From: Parelaphostrongylus tenuis
Taxonomy: Eukaryota > Nematoda > Chromadorea > Rhabditida > Metastrongylidae
Length of the DNA stretch: 64,000 nucleotides
NCBI GenBank assembly: GCA_019055375.1
Contig: JAHQIW010004262.1
Coordinates: forward strand, 62,001 to 126,000
Direction: 5' to 3'
Positions 47,835-61,145 of this stretch are shown here, in pieces. Under the pieces are notes generated by a model. That model had not been told where the DNA came from. It saw only the letters and a program-made list of their open reading frames with translations, and made no database searches. A program made the translations under genes and the position numbers. How positions within the stretch are numbered: position 1 is the first letter of the stretch; the number at the start of each line of letters is the position of its first letter.

Positions 47835-48113
47835 GATCAATCCCTGAGGGATGCGCCATGCATTCGACTTCAATTTTTTTGACTTCGTTTGAGGTGTTTG
47901 AATGCACATCTGGCCTTTACAATGACTCGCGGTGGCCTCCCGCTGAACCGAGTCAGTGCTGCTTATCCTCCCAGACAAGCTTGAGACCTGTCTGGTACCA
48001 ATTTACCGACCCCGGAGGGATGGATGGCTTGGTGAGCCATAAGCGCAAGATCGAACCATTGACCTCGTGTGCGACGCAGGGCACCTCTAACCACTGCGCC
48101 ACATGCGCTTCCC
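47835..48113 (-). repeat. tRNA-derived short repeat, family 1 (best-preserved copy)
   Basis: On the minus strand: AAGCGCATGTGGCGCAGTGG, then GGTTCGATCTTGCGCTT. AAGCGCA pairs perfectly with TGCGCTT (7 bp), and A box and B box are intact. The body follows (GCCATCCCTCCGGGGTCGG, GGCCACCGCGAGTCATTG) and ends near CATGGCGCATCCCTCAGGG. It looks younger than the other copies. Confidence 0.75.
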
Positions 48114-49569
48114 TGCAGCAGATACAGACAAACATATATCAATAGATGAGCAAAAAGTGGACCCTTTCAAGTGATATGAAAATCACACACGATTCATACG
48201 AAAAAAACGACATTTTCATTCAAGCGATGGAAATTTTCTTTCCGACCTGATACTTCAAGAGTTTCTTTTGTGCAGATGTTTGCATGCATGTGGGAGAATA
48301 GCAACTTTTACATCAAAACCTTCTAAGACGTTTCAAATTGCGATTGGCATAACAGTGCTTAAACTCAGTGAAAATGGAAGAAACTAGGAAATTTTCGTGA
48401 TCTTTATCTGCTTTCAATACGTGTTGAGTGAAACGTTTCGTTTGACTTCGAGTACTGCAACTAGGTGCTCTTTACCCGGACTAGGTTGCTCTACGATAAA
48501 AATGCTCTCCACTCAGCAGCCAATGACGTATAGCTCGAGAATTAGATCGATACACTTCTTAAGACTTGGAAAACCTACAACGAAGACTTTTGCGATGATA
48601 AGATCTTGTTTTGGATTATTATTTAGACAAAGTTGACTTAGAAAATCTGTTTAGCTATTGTATCGAAGCCTAGTTTCCTTTGAAGAAGAGTCGAGGGCCT
48701 ACTGATAGTGAATGAAACTACTATACCAACAACGTGCATACTAAGCCTCTCAGGAAAATATTCATCTGCCCAGGTTGAAGGGAAGTCGATCTCTGTATGG
48801 TAGCAGTTTTAAAGCACATTGAGTAAGTGTACCGAAATACTATTTATCTGCATATGGTTTCTTTCTTCCAACCACTTCCACGCACACACTTCCAAGCCCT
48901 CTATCACAACTTGTGGCTAACAGATTATGGAAGGACCCGAACCGATCCGTGAATTTTTTGCTTTTCACTTATTCTCAAGAGCGATTACTAATCTGGTCAA
49001 ATCCAGAGCGGAATTGGAAAAGGGAGAAGGCCTCTTCTCCTTCTCCTTCCCTCTCCCAGTTGCTACAAATGCGGGACAAATGTGCGATAAATTGTTTTAG
49101 TAAAATGGAACATTTATGTAACTGTACATCTCAGTGACATTAACGACACCTAAGCCTAAACACTCTCCAGTTAAAGGTGGAAAGTAAAATAATTTGTCTT
49201 CTGATTCGCTTATTTACTGTATACTTCAGTTGCAAGTTACTTGGTTAATGGTTACGGTATAACGTGGTCAAAAACAAAACTAGCGCTTATGCAATTGTAC
49301 TGAGATGCCTCGTTGTCGTATAATCGCAAATGCCTTAACAAAAGCATCTCCTTATAACAAACACAATGGCATCTTGATATGTCTGCACTGCTATAGCATT
49401 GCTGTGCTTATTTTCTGAGTAGGCGAATGGACGTGAAAAAAGTTATATGATGTAAATTTGCACATGATGTATTTATGTATTTTTATTCTTCAATTTATTG
49501 CTCCTGTAATGCTACATTTACATTCGTTTTATTGAGAACGTTTGTCTCAAGCACGTCGCAGTTAAATTT
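48114..49569. other. No gene recognised
   Basis: Short frames only. The last 50 bases contain TGTCTCAAGCACGTCGCAGTTAAA, the 3' flank typical of this gene family, belonging to copy H. Confidence 0.4.
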
Positions 49570-50144
49570 CAGTTTCCACCTACAGTGTCAGTTGCCGGGA
49601 AGAAAAGCGATTCAAATGGACCCCGATGTCAACATTCAAATCGCTCTGTTCACTACATTTTGCCACATCGCTTTCCACCAACTCGCCATGACGATGCTTG
49701 TGGTTTACACCTAGTAAGGTCTTGCATATAATATTTAGCATTTTCAAGACACGTCATCACGATTTTTATTATGCGGATCCCAGCACCCTAGCATTCTATT
49801 CGTTTTTCATTTTCTTCTCGAACAACCTAGAATACTATATGAGCATATCTCCTTGCAATTCCGAGGATAGCCTCGCTCTGACGTTCCATAGGGCATTCTT
49901 GTTGACTGCCGAAGAGTGCTGGAGTGGAGCTCGGCTTCACGCTTGCAGCGACGAGCTCACAACCACTCAATCGAGGCGCCTCCGTTAAATATATGCCGAC
50001 TAGAATTCAAAAGCGTGTATCTATGGAGGGGAATATCTTTTTATCCACCCAACGTTGACTCGCAGGCATGACTCCAGATCCAAGCACCTTTGAAACTGTG
50101 AATAGCAGCAGAATCATAGAAAGATCCTGCAGATGTCTCCACAT
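49570..50144 (-). pseudogene. Internally deleted secreted-protein family copy H
   Basis: Only the first and last exons are recognisable on the minus strand. Exon 1 starts at ATG 50142-50144 and reads MWRHLQDLSMILLLFTVSKV then LGSGVMPASQ, with the family's first cysteine changed to serine. Exon 5 (about 49570-49704) reads TSIVMASWWKAMWQNVVNRAI before a stop, with a second stop further on. About 360 bases of unrelated sequence replace exons 2-4, so an internal deletion or replacement occurred. Confidence 0.65.
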
Positions 50145-52829
50145 GCTTATAAAAACATTTTTTTGGCCCCAGAGAGTCTAGACCAATATTGTAGATAACA
50201 CCAGAAATTTTTCGCTTTTTAGAATATTATTCACAAAGTAGGAACAGATCTGATGATAAGCATTGATACCCATTTGGCGCCGCCTTGACAGCTTTTTGAC
50301 TTTTTAATGCTTTAGAGTGTCTCGTCTCGCTCAGTGTAAAACTAAATCTCGTGGTAGACGTTTTCTAACAGATTCTACTATTCTTAAACGGCGGACATCA
50401 GTAAGTAAAGTTGAACGGAAGCAAAATCAATGGAGAACGAAGTTTATAGGAGGAATTATTGAAAAAATTTTGGCGATTGCGCCAGTCCTTAGATGCCACG
50501 GCCTAAATTTGATTGCGCATCCTACCAATCGTGTTGCTGAGGCCATATGATGGGACACCGACTTTACAAGTGCACTCTTATAAATGAATCTTTGAAAGAA
50601 GACATCAGTGAGCAAAAACGGAGCTTCCCTGCAACCCTGAAACCTTGAAACCCTGAAACTCCCTCTCCCTCTGTTTCCGCAACAAATTTTCAAGAAGCTA
50701 AAATCTGCTTTGCCAAGTTTTGATAGTCTCATTATTCGCCGCCTTACAACACTTCTGAGAATTTTTTTCCACTAACGATGACGCCGGCTCATAGCCAAGT
50801 GAAAAACTGTCCCAGAATTTTACTGAAGGTTTCAGAATCAGGAAGGAATTGAGGCGTTAGCAAGAATATACCAAAACGAGTAAACAAAAGGTTTGGAGTA
50901 TTCAAACTGCTTGCACGAAAACAACTACATATAGGCTTCACGTTTTCTCTTTACGAGCAAGAATACTACGCTCTAACGATTTTGCTTTGTATGTAAACTG
51001 AAAGTACAATGGCCGTTGTCGAAGCGAGTGAAATTTTCTGGAGTGAATTTTCCTTGCATTTTTGAGCGTTTCATGTGTGGATGTTTGAGGAACGCTTCCA
51101 GTTTCCCACTATTCTCCACAATATACAAACAAAGCACATTTGTTATTGTACAATTCGTACACCAAAATTTTATTCCATTTTCGTAACGGCTATAAACTTT
51201 TGGTAGATAACTCCATTACTACAGATAATTCAAAACAACTATGTTAATATCTAGAAATGCTTAGAAGAAAATTAACTGCAAAAGACTGCATTCGCCACTA
51301 CTTAAACTTTTTCTGCTGGTGTTTAACAGCGGAATTCGTTTTCCTGATTATAAACTTGCGGTGTTACACATTATGAATTGAATCTTTTAGATTTTGAATT
51401 GAATCGATTTTTGATAGACTCCATGTTCACCTCACCACCTCGTTCGTGTTGAAAATACTTTCAAAAAAAAAACCCCCTTTCTGCTCCACTGTGAGCCGCA
51501 TTCCAGTAGTCACCGACATAGTGGGTGATGCTGAGAAGTCCATCATTGCAAAAGCGATAGCGAGACCTTTTTGAATTGAACGTAATAAATTTTATTAAGT
51601 CTGTTCCGCGGACGACGAACTGGGAGCAACGTCAACGCTATGCCTACATTAGCCCTACAGGAAGTTTTATAATGACAGCTAAATGAAGCCGAATAAGTAG
51701 TTCCGTATTGCAGCAATTCCGTGTTGCGGCAGTGTTCGGCGGAATTAATAAAGAGTTATTTTGTTTGGTCCTATGAAGAACGAATATTTTTGCTACAGTA
51801 GTTAATGCACTCGAGGATGAACTAATTAGCGGACATGTTTTGTCTCCTATCGCCAGAAAGCAGGTTCACTCCAATTACAAGTGCAGAGGAATATTGTGAC
51901 ACAACTGAGTTGCTTTGTCAGCTGGCGCAAATAATTCAACTGTGTTTCGGAAAGTTTCTTTTACAAACAGTACTCCAAGGCAAACATCGTTACATATCTG
52001 TTGAGTGCCAGCTAATGATAGTCCAGCTACTTGAGTTCTTTCAGAATAAGAAGACTATCACCGGAGGAGCAAACAATTTTTGTCGGCAATTTTCCAAAGA
52101 CCGCACAGCATTGTAAGTGCGTCAGGTCACTTCAGTCTGGCTAGAGTCGTATGTAAAAGCAGCGCTTTTATAGCTTCTTCATTAGTGTAATATTGCACCC
52201 TAACTCGTCGCAAGAAGAACAACTGCCTATAACATCGATTTGAATACAGTGAAAAGGAAAACCGCTTGCATGAAAAATCTCATCTGATGGTATAGTCTTA
52301 CACACGGCAGTTGTTGATGTATTGCTGCCATTAAATGATATCTGATTGCCCTACGGGACGCCTCAAATTGGATACCCTTGACATAGCGAAGAGATGTGCT
52401 CAACTAAAACTTTATTTCGTTTATAACTAAGACAAACTCTCAATCGGTGGAGAACTCGAGTAGGCGAATGAACTAAAATATTGGGAATTCATTGATGAAA
52501 AGGAGAGCTATGATTCGGGTTAAAATATAATGATGGAGTTGAATATAACTTGTTTTTTGGCGGAATCGCGTCCACTACGAATTCGCCATTTTTACTTGAC
52601 GTAAAGGAAGAACGAAAAATTTCCATCTATTTTCGTCTTTTTGGCCAACTAGTAGGTTCTAATGTCGCTTGAGAGGAATATCTATCAAATGAATCTCTCT
52701 CACCTTTCGTTTTCTTACATGCTCTACTTTTTTTTAGGACATTTACATGACTTTCTTTCATTGATGTGATATATGATTAAACACATCACATCGATCAATG
52801 AGAACTCTTTCTGCTTTCATCCCCAATTA
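50145..52829. other. No gene recognised
   Basis: Contains a perfect-looking short hairpin at about 52760-52808 (CATTGATGTGAT against ATCACATCGATCAATG) and the 93-codon frame 51835-52116 (plus) without known motif. Parts near 51700 (GCAGCAATTCCGTGTTGCGG) resemble text near 39955 and 40700. Confidence 0.4.
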
Positions 52830-52920
52830 AAGCGAGTTTTTATTTGGGTCACGCAATTCTGAAAGTACTTGATGGTTCAAGCGTCAAGGATCAAGTCATA
52901 TCATGAGGCACAAAGTTTTT
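52830..52920 (+). pseudogene. Possible second Rpn9-like exon fragment
   Basis: A plus frame reads YLGHAILKVLDGSSVKDQV. It resembles the Rpn9 segment that in the 20.5-26 kb pseudogene reads AYHVLKILGGSSEKWLAG. No other Rpn9 exon was found nearby. A short chance match is possible. Confidence 0.25.
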
Positions 52921-53429
52921 ACATTTTAACAAAAGTGCCAATATATTGCAGAAGAAAGGACCAGTAGACGATACCCAGAGGGCGAGTGATGATGCTAATG
53001 TGAAGTAAATTGAGGTATCCTTACCCATTTTTTTAACGTTCGAAATTCCTCATAAAGGAACGTTTATGTTCTTGTTTTTGTCTACAAGCGCGAGAGATCG
53101 ATATGGTACATTTTGAATATATTTGCCTGTTAGCAGATTAGAGGTCACTCTGCTCAGGAATGTGACCGTTAACAGAGGTCTTTGATATGTTCAAAGATCT
53201 GTACTCAAAACAACGCTTTTCGGCAAACGCCGCTTCATATGCTGAAATAAACCATCGGAAAAGATGATCTTTACAGAGGTCTTACCGGTCTCTTCAGTAA
53301 CTTCGAAAGGACTCCCATGAAGGTCACTCCCCATGATGACATGTATTTGAATCACTCAAAAATCCCAATTGCCGATTCTTCAAAAGTGGCATTCTAAATT
53401 AGAATAAGTACTGAAATTTCCTCAATAAT

Positions 53430-53570
53430 GTAGAGTGCTGGCAAAAACGTTTGCGTCTGTTGGGATTTGAAGCTCATTTCATTTCATCCGAGGAGAGCGT
53501 GCTGAACCGTCGCACTACCGACACCCCTTGGTGCGCCAGGTGGGGTTCCTATTGAAATTACAGTCAATGA
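53430..53570 (-). repeat. tRNA-derived short repeat, family 2 (partial)
   Basis: Plus-strand text GTAGAGTGCTGGCAAAAACG, GGGATTTGAAGCTCATTTCA and GAGCGTGCTGAACCGTCGCA aligns with the copies at 13385 and 53935. The B box is degraded. Confidence 0.55.
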
Positions 53571-53934
53571 TTTTGTCCTTAGAGCCGAAAAACCACTATT
53601 TTTGATTAAATGTATTGAAACCTAGTAAAACCTGAGAAATCGGTTGAGATAGCTATTGAATTACTGTATGCGAAATGCAAGTAAATGAGAATGTTTCAAC
53701 GCCCGTTTATAACACAACTGTGACTCACAAAATGTGGACGTGAAGACGAGAACGCCAACAATGATTTAAAGAATCTAGGCTTTTCTCGTTTATCATTTTG
53801 AAAGTTGTTCATGAAGGATGCTGCAACGTTTGATGAAAAAACGGCAATTACAAGATGTAAATGTTTAATTCAAGATTTCATTTAATTTAACCGCTTTATA
53901 GGTGTGGTTTAAATTTACAAACATAACTAACGAT

Positions 53935-54150
53935 GTTTAGTGATGTGCAAAGTTCTGGAGTCTGCGAAACTCGATTCGGCATCTCACCCTCTCCAGGAAC
54001 GCGTGCTTCAACCCGTTGCACTATTAACGTTTGTTTTGCCACCACTCTTCCTACGTCACAACGCGTGATATGCCAGCAACCAACTGTCAACGGCTCGGTC
54101 TGGTAGTCGATATCGACATTGAACTCAGTCACGGTCCACATATTGGATAT
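53935..54150 (-). repeat. tRNA-derived short repeat, family 2
   Basis: Full-length match to the 13385-13620 copy: TAGTGATGTGCAAAG, the GCGTGCTTCAACCCGTTGCA segment, and GGTCTGGTAGTCGATATCG near the far end. No coding capacity. Confidence 0.6.
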
Positions 54151-54156
54151 ATATTA

Positions 54157-54340
54157 CCTGTATCACCTGTCGTCCTGTTGATCGTAGAGTGACTCGAGCC
54201 GTACCAGCAACATTTCCATTTTTCCCTATCGCGTGCAATATTAACCCAATGAATCCTCCTCGCGCTAGGGATCTCGCTGAGCATCATATTTTTCTTCCGA
54301 AGCTTTCGTGAAGAAATCGAACCAACGGGTCAGTGGTCTT
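54157..54340. repeat. Dispersed repeat, copy 2 of 2
   Basis: Direct-orientation match to 36596-36775, starting immediately after the family 2 short repeat. Family unknown. Confidence 0.6.
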
Positions 54341-54462
54341 ACTTTAGAGCGCTTGACGTCCTGAGGAAACCAGTCGGAAATGGTTTTTGGTCCATCGGTT
54401 GTCGATGCTTCTTAAACGTTCCTCAAGCCCCTCGTTTCCTCCTGCTCAGCTCTGGAGCTAGT

Positions 54463-54557
54463 TATATATATAATTGGTTATATATACATACATATGTATA
54501 TACATATACATATATATACACATACATATGTATGCATGTATATGTATAGATATATAA
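54463..54557. repeat. TA/TATG-rich microsatellite
   Basis: Alternating TATATA, CATACA and TATGTA units with no other content. Confidence 0.85.
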
Positions 54558-55679
54558 TGGACAAGATTTGAATTCAACCTCTTAATAGCGGTGAGATGAT
54601 GACAGAAATACTGGCGCCAAAAACTTTTGCACATCACTCAACATCATTGGGTGCATTATGGTGATTTTTATTTTTGCTGAACAGTTCTTTAGACGAATAT
54701 GTGAAACATGTTAGCGAGTAGCTTCAAACAAGTCAATAACGCTCATGTTCTGAACACACGAATGCATGAAATCAAGTGTGATCCTTTTTCGTGATCGTTT
54801 TTGATCTTATTCTGTTAGCTTCATTTAATATGGACGTCCACTTCTTGAGGGGTGAATGGGTACATTTCTAGTAAACTTCAAAATACTTTCGCACTGAACT
54901 CCTTTTTATTCAGTTTTTCATGATTTCCTTAGTATTCTGACACTTTTGTTACCTTAGTTGTTCTTTATTCAAGGAAGTCAAATCATCAAAGAATAGTCGC
55001 CATATGGACCAAGATAATCAGCCATTTGTATCGCAAAGACTGAATGCCTTTTTCCTCAGAGAGCACGAGAATGGCGAGCAAAGAAGTCGGTGAGTTCTCT
55101 AATGAGCTGGTCCTAGCTTCGAATTTTTTCTAGTGCGGGTGCTGCTTCGGGGGTAGAAGAGATGATAAGACGGTGAAGCGTATCGGGAAGTCAGATTGGT
55201 ACCCTGGCACAGCCTACTTTTGAAATGTGACGAGTCAACTTCATTATGTGAGGTGCGTCTGTCAATGCATAAGTGATGACCGAGAAACTATGTTGCAGTA
55301 GCTCATCTCATTAAGACGGCGTGCCACGTCCTGCGGCCGCATCCAAGAGTCCGCCCAAAATAGCAGTAAAGCTCTTAACCTGGATAAAAAACCATATCTG
55401 TTGCTTTTTGCTGCATAATATTGGCCTACCTCATAACTTCTTTCGCACTACTGTTTTATGCACATTTTTCACTCAAAATTGGATTATTGCAAAGACTGTG
55501 ATACGTTGGAGAATGGTCTAGTAGCTTCAGCCAAAAACGTCATTAGACTGTACTTGCACCGCCATTAATTAATGGGGATTAGCGCACATTATGCTTCACG
55601 TATATGAGTTGTAGATCAATGTAAGGACTGGCGAGAAGATCAGTACCGCGTTTAAGACATGCAATATTGCCGATCGAGC
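54558..55679. other. No gene recognised
   Basis: Short frames without motifs on both strands. Confidence 0.4.
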
Positions 55680-56495
55680 ATTAAATCCCTGGTTTAACCG
55701 CTTCGACGAAGGCGATAAGAACTGCCAATTTCAGCCTCGCATGGCTAGGCAATTACCTCTCAGGCAGACGTTATGGAAGTGCACCAGTTGCTAGTGCTAT
55801 GGATTTGAAGCAAACACGTGAACACGGCTTGGCACCTTCGCTCGCCATCTAATTAAAATGGACGTTGCAAAAATGTTTCGATGGACACCTCATCCATTTA
55901 ATGACTCCGATGGCGCTGCATGTGTAATGATCTAAAGAAGTCTTTCGCTGTGACTTCACAGACAAAACTTTCTTAGATTGGTCATCACTGGAAATGAGTT
56001 CTAAGTGTGCAAAGAGATCAACACCTGCCACGCCTGCTGGTTGCCTCATGGTGTAGACCCACCAGCTCATTTGAATCCCACGTTCCGTCCTCAGAAATAC
56101 TGCAATAGTTTTCTCGGATAGAAGACATGTTGCTTTGCGAGTTCTCGACAACAAATGGACAATTAGTGCCGACGTCTACGGGTAATAACATATGAAAAAG
56201 GGCACAGCAATACGAGAGAAGCATTCGAAACAATTATGTCGCCTTCTGCGGAATAACGTTAACCTCACAATGCAAAATCGAATCGCCACATTCTGGAGAA
56301 ACTAAGTTGGACCACGGTACCGCATCTACTGTGTAAAGCAGCATCTGCGCGAGAAAAAGTTCAAAGAGTACATCCGCTCAGTGACGTCATCTACTTCTTT
56401 GATCGCCAGACCCACTGTTCTTTGAGAGGAAGGCAAACAATCTTTGCTTAGTAAATGACTGCATATCATTGATTGTGATGGTGATTATATTTGTA
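55680..56495 (+). mobile_element. Heavily decayed mariner-like element
   Basis: Plus-strand frames contain RWTPHPFNDSDGA, corresponding to the WVPHxLxxxN segment of mariner transposases, then TKLSWIGHHW in place of the first catalytic block, and near the end HLREKKFKEY with a later DCDGDYI, like the terminal xGxYI of mariners. Many stops and frameshifts. It is more degraded than the copy at 47430-47830. Confidence 0.45.
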
Positions 56496-56931
56496 AATAA
56501 TTGATCTCTCAAACAAGCAGCAGCAGAATCAACAAAAATGTCATTAAAGAAAAAAATTTCGGGACATCGTGATATTGTTTGTCATTATACTGTTCATGTC
56601 TATTTATTTTATATTTATTTCGTGTTCGTTGTCGTTTTAATATTATGTATTCTACAGTTTTATAGTTCTACTTTGTTGTTCTATTATTTTTTGTTCTATC
56701 TTTCATCATTTAGTTCGTAATGGCGCGGTAAGAAACAAAACTTAATTAAACCATAAAAAACTTCTTTCTATGGATCTTATTGTTAAATTTCTGAGCTACT
56801 TCTAAAAAAAAAACTCCTTTAAAACACCACATTGTACACAGTTATGTGAATCGCTAGTTTATTGCTGCTGCAAAGTCGCAGTAGGCATCGTTAGATAGAA
56901 ATGTTTGTCTCAAACACATCACTATACTATT
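56496..56931. other. 3' flank of copy E
   Basis: T-rich; contains TTTGTCTCAAACACATCAC near 56905, the family 3' flank. No gene recognised. Confidence 0.45.
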
Positions 56932-58451
56932 TTAGTTTCCGCCAACAGTGACAACTGCCGATGAGAAATGCGATCGAAATGGACCCGACTCCACCAACCG
57001 AACTGCTCAGTTCAGAACATGATGCCGCATCATTCTTGGCCAATTCGCCATGATGATGATCGTGACCTATCCAGATTTATTTCCTTTAGAAAGAGTTTGT
57101 GTAGAAAGAAAGCTGTCCAAACCGTGACAAATCCTGTGACTGCCGTGTAATTGCTAAGAATAGGTATTATTATGTTCTTGTTAATACACACAGTATCTTC
57201 TCATCTGTAGGGCAAATGCTCGTTACTGTGTTGTCGGCAGTAATAAAGTTTTGTGACATAATGCTAACTAGAAAAAAGCAAGTTGATCCTTCATTGGAAG
57301 TAATTTTAGAAAAGATTAGGAGTGATAAGCACTGACATTGAGAGTGATAAGCACTGACTATAATTCGTTCTTCTGAACCCCCACCCAGGCCATCAATTGA
57401 CGCTTCAACTACGAGAACACTTTCTGATTTGGATACAGAAAATCTATTTGAAACTTTACTTAAATGGTTTGATTTCCACGCCACTATGAGAACATTTCTC
57501 ATATTCCATGTCATTTTAATCTTTCTATGAATTCTTTACCTTTTACTATAATGAACGCAGCCCTATTAAGTGGCCAATATATTTCTGCGAAATTTAAGTG
57601 AAAGCCCCGTACTGAATACCCACTTTTAATAGTCTTATCCGTTGGATCAAGAGCTGTCTGGCATTCCATTGGTTCATAAGTGACTCTATTTTCAAGTTGG
57701 CCCAAAATGCTCGTGATTACAGCATTAGGTATGAGGGCCCTACGACCTTGACGTTCGAGAACATCAAAGACTAAAAAAAAATAGATTTTTACTTATTGCT
57801 ACAATTTATTGAAGGTGCTTTCAGATAAATTATATAAAGTTATGCTAGTGAAATCAGCATAAGGAATCTGAAGAAATATCTAAAAATAAAGCTTTCCTTT
57901 CACGCCTTTATAAAAATTGCAAAGAAGAAGAAAATACTTGAAATCCATGTCTGAAAACCCACTGTTTGCATTACAAGACGTTGTAGAAATCTCCAAGCTG
58001 CGGCATATCAGATGCAATACTGGAGACTTGAGAGGTGAGCACGGAGTTTGCAGCGTATACCTTTGAACAGGCAAAGTTGTGAATTCGCTGACGGTGAACG
58101 GTTTAGAGATGTCTGCAGCAGAATTTCATGGCCTACTGAATACTTCAGAAAAATAAACACTATCTCGTGTGTTGTCCAAGTATGCTTGCATCTACATTTT
58201 CAAAACCAAAAATCTTTTCATAAAATAGTTCGGATTGGAAAAACCCTTGCAGGCTAGCAGTTTCTAAGACGCAATAATTCGTCATAAGTTTATGATAAAC
58301 ATTCAAAACTGTGAATATCTGTACTCAAAAAAACTTTGAAATCACTACCTTGAACTGCAGGTCCACAGCTCAACAGTGTCGAGATTGTAGGAAGCAACGA
58401 AACCATCATGGGATCGGTCAGGAGTCTCGCCATGTGTGCAAAAACTTTCAT
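56932..58451 (-). pseudogene. Decayed secreted-protein family copy E
   Basis: Exon 1 (58349-58433, or to 58451 from an upstream in-frame ATG) is open: MARLLTDPMMVSLLPTISTL then LSCGPAVQ. Exon 2 (about 57972-58120) is frameshifted and has a TAA in the family frame. Exon 3 (57624-57771) reads FDVLERQGRRALIPNAVITS, but its acceptor is damaged: the single G serves either AG or the first codon. Exon 4 reads MSQNFITADNTVTSIC and then stops. Exon 5 (56932-57065) reads IIIMANWPRMMRHHVLN followed by a stop, then the conserved tail ending GGN. Not functional. Confidence 0.75.
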
Positions 58452-59277
58452 TTTGTTTTTTAGGATCTGAGCAAATAGTGTAGACCCAAGAAAAGACAAA
58501 TTTTCCACTTTTTTGCATCGCAGCATTTGTAATGTAATAACGAATTAGAACATATTCCTGAGTAACATCGGCGGCGTGCAGATCATTCAACAATCAAAAA
58601 ACTCCTAAGTTTTTCGATGCACAGGAAATTTGGTTAATGAGCTAAAATGCATGTGGAATGTTATAGGATCATAGGCTGCTTGGAAATGGTCACTTGAACA
58701 AAAAATCCAGTAAATGCATCATTTTCTCAAGTGGCGAGGTTTGAGCTCAGCTCTCGTTATGATGGTTCGATATTTTATACTCATTTTCTCACAATAGATA
58801 GTTGCAACCGGCAAAACACCAAAGTCCTAAGTGCATCTTCAAAAGGAATCTTGTAAAAACAGATATCTATTGACAAAAGCGAAGCACAACATTCGTAAGA
58901 AAAGATATGGACAACAAGTTAATGAGAAACAGAAATTTCAGTTGCCAAGATTTGATGTTCCCATTGACCTCTTGTATTTGGTACTTTTATCAAATGTATG
59001 AAAACGGAGAGATCAACTGATAGTCAAATTTCAAGCTTGTACGGATTTCACACGATAAGTTAAACAGAGGCGGCTGCGGAGCTCAGCACCACGCGCGCCG
59101 TGACGAGTATGACAGCCACTCGGCCACGGCGCCCCTAAAACATTTCTAGATTAGACTGAACACTAGGTATTCATCGATTTCTTCTTCGTGAAGTGGTAAC
59201 TATCTTTATGATTATGAAGGCAATCAACCGTGGTAATATCATTTCAGTTACCTACTTGCCAACAGAATCTCTATTTA
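58452..59277. other. Upstream flank of copy E
   Basis: No gene recognised. A tRNA-like B-box complement is not evident, though the line near 59090-59130 (CACTCGGCCACGGCGCCCCT) is GC-rich and may be a tRNA-derived fragment. Confidence 0.35.
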
Positions 59278-61145
59278 GGAATGCCATCGCTGATTCTAGG
59301 GTTACATGAGATTAATTTTTTTTTGAACTGTATATCGAGATAATTACCGTTGTTTGTTATATGAATACATCAGCGCAGAACTGCGGCTGGCTTGATTTTG
59401 TGGCTCTTAGTGCTAATACACAAAAGAGGTGCGCTCACCAAGACCAACGAGCGTTTCTTTATACTCGACAATATGACTATCAGATAATAGAATCTATTTG
59501 TCAGTTCACAAAATTCAGAGGGCGACGAGTTGGCTGTGTTGTTCTGGAGATACTTTCACTCTGGTTTTGCAGGGAAGAAGTTGACCAACGAAGTTTCTGC
59601 GTGTTCATGTAGATGCTATCACACTCATAGTCGAAGAAGGAAACTTATCTCAATTCCATTATGTTGAAGAGAAACGTTCGATTAGAAACGTAATAATCCT
59701 ATTTTGTATGTTTTGCAAACAACAAGCGAAAACACTTCAGAGCTGTAGAATTATTGGCTCCGTTTACAGTTTTCATGAACGCCGAATAAAGAGAATGACC
59801 GATTTTGTGTCACAGTATTCCGCGTCGTATCAGCCTCATTTAGCGGTTCCGGGTTATAGAAGTTTCGTGTTGTTTTAGCTGACTTGCGTGACTAACAGTT
59901 TTGTTATAGCATTCTTCTTACACTCCGAATATGACAGTGTGTTAAGTTAGCAAAATTCGAACAACACTCTTTTGGAGCTGTCTTATCGCAGATCATATAA
60001 ACAAGACTGCACAACGCTATTTCATGAAATTCGCTGTATGGTAAGAATTGACTCACTTCGTCGTGGCTGTAATCCTATACTAAAAGGAAAATGTAAATGA
60101 GCATAGCGTTTTACATGAAAGAAGTGCATATTTTATTAAGGATGTTTTTGATAAGGAATTTGTGAGAGTAGAAATCGCGTCTCTAGAGCTCTTACGCTCT
60201 CATTAACCTTACCCATTTGGTACGCCTATGATATCTCATTTTGAAATACAGGTCAACAGGTAGCCAAATCGCGAAGAACAAAATTTTTCCAAAGGATTCA
60301 GAAGTAGGAAATAAATGAGCAGGCGCCAAGTAGCAGTATTATGGCAAAGGTAATCCGAGTCACAATTGGTGGTAGAGAAAATGCCTGTATGAAGTCACCA
60401 AATCTTGTTGTGAGACAAAATAATCACATAATTTGGAGAAATTCCCAGTGTATCAAAATGGTCAATGCCATGAACGATGTTGAAAGCGCAAGTGATGTGA
60501 CGCAAAGCAAAAGTTTGCTTCCTCACTTTCTACACTGTTTCAGTCTTCATATTGACGTGATGTTATAAATCGCCGCCAATTTGCAGCAGTTCCCACGATT
60601 GCAGCAGATGCGGACGATAAAAGATTTCTTAATACATTTTGTATATTGAAGTACTGATTGGCGACGGATACAATCTTTAGAGTGGTTTATGTCATCTCTG
60701 CGATATCTTTGAAAGGATCAACTGAATGGTCAAAATGTTGTTTGCTTAGCATTGAACATAATCTGTCTTGTTGAGCACTGCGGTTTTGAATTAGTCTCTC
60801 ATTTTCTCACTCATAGCAATGATGCAATTAATTATTGATCAGACTTGTAAAAAATGAACCTTCTAAAACTGTATTCGTTACGATTTCAACATTTTTGGCA
60901 GTGGATATCACTATATTTCGTCTTATAATCCATAGTTTCAATCTGGCGCATGAGATAGTTCGGAAATCAAAACTTCAAGATTTGTTTAGTGGCGGAAGTA
61001 CTTCGCTGAATTGGAAAAAACTCTTCTGAAATACATTTTTTATTGTGTGGGCCGTTATAGAGTAGAGATTGACGTCGACAATGTGTGAAGCTTGGAACTC
61101 GACTCTCAACAATTTTTCGATCCACCGCATTATGAATTCTCTTTT

